A DNA stretch of 64,000 nt from Promethearchaeota archaeon (GTDB lineage: Archaea; Asgardarchaeota; Lokiarchaeia; Sigyniarchaeales; SOKP01). The translations under genes and the position numbers were made by a program. Positions 37,822-45,860 of the stretch are shown here, one piece after another (position 1 is the stretch's first letter; every line of letters starts with the position of its first letter). Below the pieces are notes generated by a model. The model was not told the origin of the DNA. It made no database searches and worked only from the letters and a program-made list of their open reading frames with translations. The stretch is taken from assembly GCA_019058365.1 (NCBI GenBank), contig JAHPZE010000018.1, forward strand, positions 1 through 64,000, read 5' to 3'.

Positions 37822-39990
37822 ATGGCAAAAAGACCAAGAATTAGAAGAAGGGTGAATGAAAGAAGGGTAGTTTTACCCATGAATCCACTCCAGTTAAGAC
37901 CTTCACAATTTATTACTACTTATGGTGTAGGTGCTCTTGTTGATGGACGTCAGGGGTCATCAATTATTTTGGAGTTTGAAAAATCAGAATTATTCCCTTC
38001 AACTAAACCTGATTTGGGAACAGATGAATTTATCTGTTATGTGGTTGCATTACCAGGAGCATCCCGATTATCAAAAGTTTTAGAAAATAAAAACGCAGAG
38101 CGTAAGGAAATCGGCCTATTCAGAATGATTACAAATTCTGATTTAAATGTTGAAGACAGATTTGAAATATATAAAACACTACGTTTCCCTGAATATTCTC
38201 TATGCAATAAGCACGGGAATACACAAATTATTTACCATCGCCATTATCCCAGAGATTTTGAAAAAGGAATATTCGGGATTTGCCCTAAATGTCTAGCTGA
38301 TCCTGAAAGAAACACTCAGAATTATCAAAGTGATCAAGAGGTTATTCGCTTCATCCAAATTTGCAAAAATGGCCATTTAAATGATGTGGATTGGAATTAC
38401 GAGGTCCATAGAAAAAAAATTCAGGGAACTACGGATAGACCATGTAAATTTACTCATCTAGAATGGATCGAGGAGGGGTCTGAATTGCAATATGTAAAGA
38501 TAAAGTGTCCTCACTGTCATGAAAGTATCAATTTAAAACAACTTAAAAATAGAAAAATAAGATGTAGAAGAGGAATGCCATGGAAGGGAAAGGAGACAAC
38601 AATACAAGGAAGGTCCCGAATATCTGAAGATCATTTTCCTTGCGATGAATATGTCCAAATTATCCAGCGAAATGCCTCAAATGTCTTCATTTCTCAATTA
38701 ATCACTTCAATTTCTTTACCAAAGGAAGCCAATGCATTTTATCGCACTCTAAATTATAAAATTATTATTAATGAGATGTACAATAATTTAATAATTGACT
38801 TCTCTACGCTTTTCCACTTTTATGAAACTCATCAAGCAGAGGAAACCATTAAACAAAATCCTGGCTTTGGTGACTCTTTTGAAATTCTAAAAAAAATAAG
38901 AACAATGGGAGCACAGGAAATTAGTAAAGCTGAAGATATTATCTCTTATTTCATTAATGATGTATTGAAAGCTAGTGGTACTTTTGATGAGATGGACCTA
39001 AGAAGAGAAGAGTTTAGAGCATTTAAAACTGGAGAATCAGAAAGTAGTCTAAAAATTGACCCAAATTTAGTAATTGAAGATCCTATTGAAGTTGATTATC
39101 AATGGATGGGAACAATCCCAATTACATTTAGAGTTACCCCAATACCAAAACTAGAGGCTATTCTTGTTCAAAAAGGTTTTCAACGGATTGCCAGACCACC
39201 AAAATCTAAAGAAGAAAGACATGAAACTGATATTTCACATGCTACAACAAGGAGAACTCCCTATATTGATGTTAATGGACATCATTGGTACCTATCAGAA
39301 AAATTACAAGGGGAGGGAATATTTATTACTTTAAAAAATCCAAAAATCTTAGGTTTTTCAGACGAAAATAGTAAAAAATGGAAATATATGGAAGAATTAG
39401 TAAATCTATTCCCCCAATACTATAAAACGGAGGGTGAAGAAAATGGAGGTGGATCTGAAGATGATAAAGCTCCTCTCAATAATAAACTTACTAGCGATGA
39501 TTCTGGGGAAGTTTCTAAAGAATCAATAGAGGATGCTGCATATGCTTACTCATTTTTCGGTAGAAATTTTGAAGCTTTTGCAAATCCGTTAGGAACATGG
39601 TGGCATACTTTGGCACATCGATTAATACTCGCTCTATCACTAGATTGTGGATATTCGAGTGCAGCTCTACGAGAAAGGTTATACATCGATGGAGAAGAAG
39701 GTGGAGTGCTAATCTTCGCAACACAGGCTGGAGAGGATGGTACTCTAGGAGGACTTATTTCACAAGCTCAAGAATACAGATTTAAAGAAATTCTCGAACT
39801 TGCTCTATCCAATATTAATAACTGTTCAAATGATCCTAATTGTCTTGAAAGTAATATCGATGATAATCTATTTGGGGCCCGAGCCCCCAATGGAGCAGCA
39901 TGCTATGCATGTCTTTTTCTATCTGAGACTTCTTGTGAATTTGGTAACATTGGACTTGATAGAAAATTACTCATAAATAATCCAAGTTAA
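37822..39990 (+). CDS. drmB: DrmB-like DUF1998 protein
   Basis: The 722-residue protein is a clear DrmB. The N-terminus has RPSQFITTYGVGALVDG. Cys pairs (CPKC, CPHC) in the first half suggest a zinc site. The C-terminal DUF1998 domain (about residues 590-720) has WHTLAHRLILALSLDCGY, GEDGTLGGL, CSNDPNCLE and ACYACLFLSETSCEFGNIGLDRKLL. In DISARM, DrmB forms a complex with the DrmA helicase, and the pair senses unmodified foreign DNA. GAGAGG precedes the ATG. The next gene starts 15 bases after its stop, so these genes are one transcription unit. Confidence 0.9.
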   Translation: MAKRPRIRRRVNERRVVLPMNPLQLRPSQFITTYGVGALVDGRQGSSIILEFEKSELFPSTKPDLGTDEFICYVVALPGASRLSKVLENKNAERKEIGLFRMITNSDLNVEDRFEIYKTLRFPEYSLCNKHGNTQIIYHRHYPRDFEKGIFGICPKCLADPERNTQNYQSDQEVIRFIQICKNGHLNDVDWNYEVHRKKIQGTTDRPCKFTHLEWIEEGSELQYVKIKCPHCHESINLKQLKNRKIRCRRGMPWKGKETTIQGRSRISEDHFPCDEYVQIIQRNASNVFISQLITSISLPKEANAFYRTLNYKIIINEMYNNLIIDFSTLFHFYETHQAEETIKQNPGFGDSFEILKKIRTMGAQEISKAEDIISYFINDVLKASGTFDEMDLRREEFRAFKTGESESSLKIDPNLVIEDPIEVDYQWMGTIPITFRVTPIPKLEAILVQKGFQRIARPPKSKEERHETDISHATTRRTPYIDVNGHHWYLSEKLQGEGIFITLKNPKILGFSDENSKKWKYMEELVNLFPQYYKTEGEENGGGSEDDKAPLNNKLTSDDSGEVSKESIEDAAYAYSFFGRNFEAFANPLGTWWHTLAHRLILALSLDCGYSSAALRERLYIDGEEGGVLIFATQAGEDGTLGGLISQAQEYRFKEILELALSNINNCSNDPNCLESNIDDNLFGARAPNGAACYACLFLSETSCEFGNIGLDRKLLINNPS

Positions 39991-40004
39991 ATTATAATAA
40001 TTAG

Positions 40005-41999
40005 GTGTTAAAAATAACTGATATACTCTCAAAATATGAAACAACCAAAATCTCACAAAAAATGCTAATAAAAGGAGAACCTGGAACAGGTAAAACTGAA
40101 CTATTTGCTAAGCGAGTCGTCCACCTAATTGAAGAAGAAGGGTTAGAACCTAGAGCCATATTAATCTTAAGCTTTACGCGAAATTCGGTACGCGAAATGA
40201 AGGATAGAATCAAGAAGATATTAAAAAAAACATCTCCTCAGGTATTTAATAAATTAAAAATAATGACATTTGATAGATTTGCCGCAAAAATCCTGCAAGA
40301 TGATAGAGAATATAGGGTTTTTGACAATAAATTTGAGACAAATATCTCTAATGCCGTCTCGTTTTTATTAGATTATACAAATAGAAGTGAAGATTTTCAA
40401 TATTTCTTTAGTCGTATAAGATATGTAATTGTTGATGAGATTCAAGATCTATATTATGGTCGTGCTGCTATGTTACAATGCATTTTTTCAACTCTCGCTC
40501 GGATCCAAGATCAATGGGGTTACTTACTCCTATTAGATGAGTGTCAGGAGATATTCTCTTATATGGAAAAAAAAGGAGAAAAATCTGAACTGGGGAATTT
40601 TTTTAAGCGTTCCAAGAATTTTGTTGAATGGGCTATAAAATGGACTGAGAAAAATTATCCTGATGATTTTATAAATGAAATGTTGGATATTCCTATGAGT
40701 GAGAATATACGATTTAAAGACTTAAAAAATGGAAAATTATGTTCCATTATGAAAACGGCACGCTTCATTCTTACAAATCACCCTGATAATATAAAAAAAC
40801 TTAAAAGTTTAAAAAATCGCTTTCCATTAATTACCATTCAAGGAGAGGAAGAATTTTTTCATTTACTTAGAGATAATGAAGATAAAAACAAAACAACTTG
40901 TCTATTATTCAGAGGTAATGAAACGGCAACAAATTTCTCTCTTAAGCTGTACCAGCAAAATCCTCCTTTCAATCACATATATCAATTAAGCAACCAAAGT
41001 AAGGTATTTCCCAATTGGATTGCATTTTCAGTTAAAAATAGTATTAGGGATGATTTAAACTTATCAGATAGTGCTTATATAGAAAAGGAAAAGTATATCG
41101 AGATTTGGAATTTGATGAATTTACAACCAAAATTTAACTTAGATGCTGATAATGCATGGAACTTCCTTTCTTTTATGGCTACAGAAAGTGAAGATGAGGA
41201 ATACATCGACCTCGAGAAATTGAAGTATGGGCTATTGCGGAACTACTCGGATTCATTATTAACAGAATATGGTTATAATGCTGCACCAATTATAATTTCA
41301 AATATACACAAGTCCAAAGGTCGTGAGTATGATTATGTCTTCTTAGAGGATGCATCTCTACCAAATGGAAAAATGTTTGATTTGGATTCCGTACAATTAT
41401 TTGCTAGGTTAAATTATGTTGCACTAACTCGTTGCAGGAAAGACTTCAAATTATTATCTTCCACCCATCGTAGTTTTTATAATTATCGAACTAATGATGA
41501 ATATGAGAATCTAGGTCAGTTTATTTTTAAAATTAAAGAAAAAGATAATGAGAAAATCTTAGAAAAGATCTCATTTTTATTATCTAATGAGGAAAATTCT
41601 AATAACAAACAAGAAAAAATATGGAATTTAAAACTGGGAGAACCTGTAAAAGTTGTAGTAAAAGTTGATCCTCCTGAAAAATTTGCACGAGTGTATATTT
41701 TAAACCAAAATCCTAATAAGAAAAATGAAGAGCTCTGTGTAATAACAGAATCTTATACAAAAAGAATAATTAAGAAAATTAATGGTTTATTGGACAATAC
41801 TGATATAAGCAAAGAGAAAATAAAAAGAAGAAATGATAACACATACACCCTTGTGGGTGCTAGAATAGTAAGCTTAAACACGGAATTATTACCCCCAAAT
41901 GTTAAGGAATTCAATCAAGTAGATATACCCCTTAAAGATTTTCTAATTGGGTATTGGTTAGGCTTTAGAATAATGGGGCCGCTCTATATAAAAAATTAA
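40005..41999 (+). CDS. UvrD/Rep-like SF1 helicase
   Basis: The 664-residue protein has SF1 helicase motifs in order: Walker A IKGEPGTGKTELFAKR (about residues 22-37), ILSFTRNSVREM, MTFDRF, VIVDEIQDLYYG (about 143-153), LLLLDECQEIF, IHKSKGREYDYVFLEDA and LNYVALTRCRKDF (about 468-480). Thus it should translocate along single-stranded DNA using ATP. The C-terminal 150 residues are unassigned. The gene uses a GTG start 15 bases after drmB and its stop overlaps the start of the next helicase gene within a few bases. That tight spacing ties it to the DISARM-like locus, whose known types do not include such a protein. Confidence 0.8.
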   Translation: MLKITDILSKYETTKISQKMLIKGEPGTGKTELFAKRVVHLIEEEGLEPRAILILSFTRNSVREMKDRIKKILKKTSPQVFNKLKIMTFDRFAAKILQDDREYRVFDNKFETNISNAVSFLLDYTNRSEDFQYFFSRIRYVIVDEIQDLYYGRAAMLQCIFSTLARIQDQWGYLLLLDECQEIFSYMEKKGEKSELGNFFKRSKNFVEWAIKWTEKNYPDDFINEMLDIPMSENIRFKDLKNGKLCSIMKTARFILTNHPDNIKKLKSLKNRFPLITIQGEEEFFHLLRDNEDKNKTTCLLFRGNETATNFSLKLYQQNPPFNHIYQLSNQSKVFPNWIAFSVKNSIRDDLNLSDSAYIEKEKYIEIWNLMNLQPKFNLDADNAWNFLSFMATESEDEEYIDLEKLKYGLLRNYSDSLLTEYGYNAAPIIISNIHKSKGREYDYVFLEDASLPNGKMFDLDSVQLFARLNYVALTRCRKDFKLLSSTHRSFYNYRTNDEYENLGQFIFKIKEKDNEKILEKISFLLSNEENSNNKQEKIWNLKLGEPVKVVVKVDPPEKFARVYILNQNPNKKNEELCVITESYTKRIIKKINGLLDNTDISKEKIKRRNDNTYTLVGARIVSLNTELLPPNVKEFNQVDIPLKDFLIGYWLGFRIMGPLYIKN

Positions 42000-42002
42000 T
42001 CG

Positions 42003-43901
42003 GTGAATAAGATGGTTAAAAAATTTCCTTCTACTGAAAATGACCTAAGACTTAAAAGGCCTGATGTTCCACGTTCAGAAATGATATTTTATGAGATTAT
42101 TGATGATTTAAGCGATAACTGGGTCGTATGGCATTCAGTTGAATGGATAGATGAACCAGAAATGAGAGTAGGAGAAGCTGATTTTCTAATATTCAATCAT
42201 AACTATGGATTTTTAGTAATTGAAGTGAAAGGTGGAATTATAACATATGAAGATGATATTTTTTACCAAAAGAATCAAAAAACTGAAAATATAACAAAAA
42301 TACAAGACCCTTTCTATCAAGCAAGGAAATCTACATATTTTTTCAGAGATTACTATACGAAAAAAGCTTTGTTAGAATCTAATCCAAGAGAACTTTTGTA
42401 TTTTTCAGGAAAGAGAGGAAACTTTCCACTATATTATAATTACGGAGTCTTCTTTCCGGGGTCATATTTTAAGAATGATAATGAAGGACTAGCTGGAAGT
42501 CTTAGAACTCCTTTCGATAAGATTTTTGATATATCAGACTATAAAGAACAAGAGACTTGGGTTGAAGAAAATCAAAAAGGAATCACACTTTCTCCATTGG
42601 AAAAATTTCTTATTAACTTATTTAAAGGATTCAAGAAGAGAAGCCTAAAGTTCCCAAGACTAAAAGATTACTTCCCAAAATTAATTAGTCCAAATATAGT
42701 TACAGCTTTTAGGTTAAATCGGTATTTAGAGGAGAGAAATGAGGAACTTATGGGCATAAATGAAGAACAAAATATGATTCTTGATTCACTCTATGCTAAA
42801 CCCCATTGCATTTTTAAAGGAAGCGCTGGATCTGGAAAAACATTTATGGCTATAAAAAAAGCATTAATGAATTACCAAGAGGGCAAAAGAACGCTATTTC
42901 TCTGTTTTAATAAAGAATTACGTGATTTTCTATATTATTATTTCTCAAAAGAATTCAAGCGTAAAGATAGTGCTTGGCATAAAAAAATTCAAGTTTATTC
43001 CATAAATCTTTATTTAAGTGTTATTTGCGAAAAACTATTTGATTTTGATACAATAAAACAAATAAAAAATGAGATTTTTAATTTCCAGTATGAAAATGTA
43101 GCTCATAAGATAAAAACTGAAGTTGAGAGTCAAAAGTTTACATCATCCTATAAGTTCGATGCCGTACTCGTAGATGAGGCTCAGGATATGGATGAAAATC
43201 TATGGGATCTGTTCATTTACTTTTTAAATGATCCCCAAAAATCAATTTATTATATTTTTTATGACCCAGAACAAGCGCTATTTGTCGAAAACTTTGATCC
43301 CAATAGATTTGGGTTAGATATGGGTAATGATCTAATCTTACGTCAAAGAAATATAAGGAATACAACACAGATTGCTCAGTGGCTTAAAGATAAAACTACT
43401 TATGGTGAATACAAGGAATTTTCCGGTATTAAAGGTTTTAATATAGATGATAACAACCAGTTTGATAACCCTGTAGAGGCGATAAACTTTATAATTAACG
43501 AAGTTAAAGACAACATCCTAAAATCTGAAGTGGAACCAGAGAAAATTGGTATACTATCTTTTTTCAAGTTAAATACGGTCTTTAATAAAGTACGGGAGAA
43601 TGATCTCTGTAAATACCTATGGTTCAAGAATGAAGAGGAACCTAAATTCGATTCTATGTTTATAGTAGAACCAAATAATGTTAAAGACTTACCTATAATA
43701 AAACGAACATTAAATAAATGGGTTTTATTATTTACGACTATCTCGTCATTCAAAGGCCTCGAAAAGGATATTATTTTTCTTTTAGTTCCAAAACTGGAAT
43801 TATTTAAAAAGGAAAACCCTAATCAGTATAAATTTTTCCTAATGCAAATTTATGTAGGAGCATCTAGAGCTAAATTTAAATTATATTTAGTGGAATATTA
43901 A
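42003..43901 (+). CDS. NERD-domain nuclease/SF1 helicase fusion
   Basis: The 632-residue protein starts with a NERD (nuclease-related) domain: VGEADFLIFNHNYGFLVIEVKGG (about residues 53-77) carries the Asp and E-x-K of a PD-(D/E)XK-type fold. An SF1 helicase follows: Walker A FKGSAGSGKTFMAIKKAL (about 272-290), VLVDEAQDM (about 388-397), then SFKGLEKDIIFLL and QIYVGASRAK near the end. It should couple DNA translocation to cutting. It uses a GTG start 3 bases after the stop of the previous gene; an ATG lies 9 bases later. It is the fifth gene of the plus-strand run and the best candidate effector nuclease of the locus. Confidence 0.8.
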   Translation: MNKMVKKFPSTENDLRLKRPDVPRSEMIFYEIIDDLSDNWVVWHSVEWIDEPEMRVGEADFLIFNHNYGFLVIEVKGGIITYEDDIFYQKNQKTENITKIQDPFYQARKSTYFFRDYYTKKALLESNPRELLYFSGKRGNFPLYYNYGVFFPGSYFKNDNEGLAGSLRTPFDKIFDISDYKEQETWVEENQKGITLSPLEKFLINLFKGFKKRSLKFPRLKDYFPKLISPNIVTAFRLNRYLEERNEELMGINEEQNMILDSLYAKPHCIFKGSAGSGKTFMAIKKALMNYQEGKRTLFLCFNKELRDFLYYYFSKEFKRKDSAWHKKIQVYSINLYLSVICEKLFDFDTIKQIKNEIFNFQYENVAHKIKTEVESQKFTSSYKFDAVLVDEAQDMDENLWDLFIYFLNDPQKSIYYIFYDPEQALFVENFDPNRFGLDMGNDLILRQRNIRNTTQIAQWLKDKTTYGEYKEFSGIKGFNIDDNNQFDNPVEAINFIINEVKDNILKSEVEPEKIGILSFFKLNTVFNKVRENDLCKYLWFKNEEEPKFDSMFIVEPNNVKDLPIIKRTLNKWVLLFTTISSFKGLEKDIIFLLVPKLELFKKENPNQYKFFLMQIYVGASRAKFKLYLVEY

Positions 43902-43941
43902 CTCATTTTAAATTTGTTGTGACTTTATGGATCCTATATAA

Positions 43942-44592
43942 ATGGATAAAAATAAGGCATTTTTTAATGAAAATATTGTAAAATGGGGTAAATCAAACTT
44001 AAGGGATTTTCCATGGAGGAAAAACATTACCCCTTATAGAATCTTGATAGGAGAACTACTTTTACAGAGAACTACTTCTAAACAAGTCGATGATGTATTC
44101 AATGAGTTTATTGATGAATATCCTATACCAAAAGATTTAGCTGAAAGTGATGTAGACAAAATTCTAGAAATTATCAAGCCCCTTGGGCTTTATAGACGTG
44201 CTAATGCACTTTTCAAGCTCGCAAATCAATTAGAAAACGAACATTTAGGAGTGATACCTAAAAATTATACAGATTTAATTAAACTATTTGGAGTGGGAAA
44301 GTACATAGCAAATACGGTCCTCTGTTTTAGCTTCAATGAACGAGTTCCGATAGTTGATACAAATGTGATAAGAATTTTCAAGAGGTTTTTTAACTTCAAA
44401 TCTGATAAAAAATACATTGAATCAGATAAAAAAATCTGGGAATTTGCAGAAAGTCTATTACCAAAAAATGATTGCCGATTGTATAACTATTCTTTACTGG
44501 ATTTTGGTAATTTAGTCTGTAGACCAAAAAATCCAGAATGTCAAGACTGTATAATACGGGAAAAATGCGTTTATTATAACAACAAGTTATAA
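43942..44592 (+). CDS. Mig-type T:G mismatch DNA glycosylase (HhH-GPD, 4Fe-4S)
   Basis: This 216-residue HhH-GPD glycosylase has WGKSNLRDFPWR, the helix-hairpin-helix LFGVGKYIA and catalytic Asp139 in VDTN. The position that is Lys in endonuclease III and Ser in MutY is Tyr121 here, which is diagnostic of the archaeal Mig enzyme. A 4Fe-4S cluster is bound by Cys193-x6-Cys200-x2-Cys203-x5-Cys209, and the end resembles Mig (DCRLYN..LLDF). Mig removes T (or U) opposite G, repairing deaminated 5mC, and in Methanothermobacter it lies beside a 5mC methyltransferase. The same window encodes a 5mC methyltransferase at 48624-49922. It ends the plus-strand run, directly abutting a convergent gene. Confidence 0.85.
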   Translation: MDKNKAFFNENIVKWGKSNLRDFPWRKNITPYRILIGELLLQRTTSKQVDDVFNEFIDEYPIPKDLAESDVDKILEIIKPLGLYRRANALFKLANQLENEHLGVIPKNYTDLIKLFGVGKYIANTVLCFSFNERVPIVDTNVIRIFKRFFNFKSDKKYIESDKKIWEFAESLLPKNDCRLYNYSLLDFGNLVCRPKNPECQDCIIREKCVYYNNKL

Positions 44593-45837
44593 TTATATCT
44601 CTATTTGTATTTTTTTAGCAAAGAAAATCGATTGTTTAACTTCTTCTTTAGATTCAAGGAGGACATTTATAATTAGATCCTGTTGCTCCTTGAATAATAC
44701 TTCTCCCCCTCTTCCCTTGAAATCACCCGTAATAAACTCAATTCTATCTCCAATTTCAATCTCACGGGCATTTTTGATATATGATTTAATAATGTCTATC
44801 CATTTATATATATTAAATAATTCTTTAGAACAAGAGTTACATATAAATATTTGAAACAAATCCTTATGTATTAATCCAGTATGGCGAATTATTCTATAAT
44901 TGAAATTCCATTTATAGGGTAAGGCGAGTACTAAGTTAATTGGATTATAACACGCCTTACAATTACCTACCCTTTCAAAATATCCAAAATATATACCCTC
45001 TCCTAAGTGAGGCCTTATATAGGGATTTATAATCTCTTGAAATTTATTGTATAAGAATTTATGGTTGTATAATACATTTAAAGGAATATGGTCATATTTT
45101 ATAATTTTCTCTTGACGATTAGAATATTTCCATACTCGATTATTGGGTAAAAAATATGAAGGTCTAATATTCGATTCTATAACATAATCAATATCAATTA
45201 ACTTTAAGTTTTTAAAACAACTAAATAAAGAACTCTCTTCGAATTGTGCATATTTTTCAATGAATTTATAATCGAGATAAACGATATTAATAATTCCGGG
45301 ACAAATCGAACTAAAATTCGCTATTTGATGATTAAAACAATCTACAAATTCCTTATCTTTCAAGCATTCTATAAAATTAATGATGGGATAAACCCAGAAG
45401 AAAATAGTTTTTATAACTGAATCGGTTTTGAATTCCTTGAAGAAGGATGGGATTATCCTATATATATAATCTTTATCAAAATTATTCCAATACTTAAATT
45501 GTTTACAATTTAGTGTTTTTAAAAATAAATCGCTTGGAGTTCTAATTATATTTATACTGTTATCTAAATTAACACTAAAGTTCTCCCCTTTATTCCCTGT
45601 ATAAAATGGACAAATTCCAATCTTTTTGCTCCCAATGTGTTTGAAATGTGATTTTCTATTGTAATTCTTAGAACGAAGTACAAAACTGATAGGTAAGAAA
45701 CATATGGGGCATCTAAAACTAAAGTAGTCATTTATATTGTCATATTGTTGAATACTTTTTAAATAATTCAAGATAAATGTTTCAACTTCTAAAGCTGTTA
45801 TTAATTCGTTAGATCCAGATAATATTGCATACTTCAA
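44593..45837 (-). CDS. CoiA-like zinc-finger protein with KOW-like C-terminus (second copy)
   Basis: The 414-residue protein has the same plan as 31545-32786. It begins MKYAIL and then shows FRCPICFLPI (Cys43, Cys46), HFKH (His64, His67) and Cys76. A middle zinc ribbon follows (NCKACY ... CNSCSKELF), and the C-terminal KOW-like barrel is IEIGDRIEFITGDFKGRGGEVL. It is only distantly similar to the first copy, so the two diverged long ago and probably have different roles or bind each other. Its stop codon abuts that of the glycosylase gene. It follows the GHKL ATPase gene by about 23 bases on the minus strand, so it is in one operon with that gene. Confidence 0.6.
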   Translation of the reverse strand: MKYAILSGSNELITALEVETFILNYLKSIQQYDNINDYFSFRCPICFLPISFVLRSKNYNRKSHFKHIGSKKIGICPFYTGNKGENFSVNLDNSINIIRTPSDLFLKTLNCKQFKYWNNFDKDYIYRIIPSFFKEFKTDSVIKTIFFWVYPIINFIECLKDKEFVDCFNHQIANFSSICPGIINIVYLDYKFIEKYAQFEESSLFSCFKNLKLIDIDYVIESNIRPSYFLPNNRVWKYSNRQEKIIKYDHIPLNVLYNHKFLYNKFQEIINPYIRPHLGEGIYFGYFERVGNCKACYNPINLVLALPYKWNFNYRIIRHTGLIHKDLFQIFICNSCSKELFNIYKWIDIIKSYIKNAREIEIGDRIEFITGDFKGRGGEVLFKEQQDLIINVLLESKEEVKQSIFFAKKIQIEI

Positions 45838-45860
45838 TATTATAACCTGATTAATTCGTA

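Noticed and set aside
43942..44592. MutY-type A:G glycosylase or endonuclease III
   Set aside because: The active-site position is Tyr (GVGKY), not Ser or Lys, and there is no MutY C-terminal NUDIX-like domain; Mig fits better.
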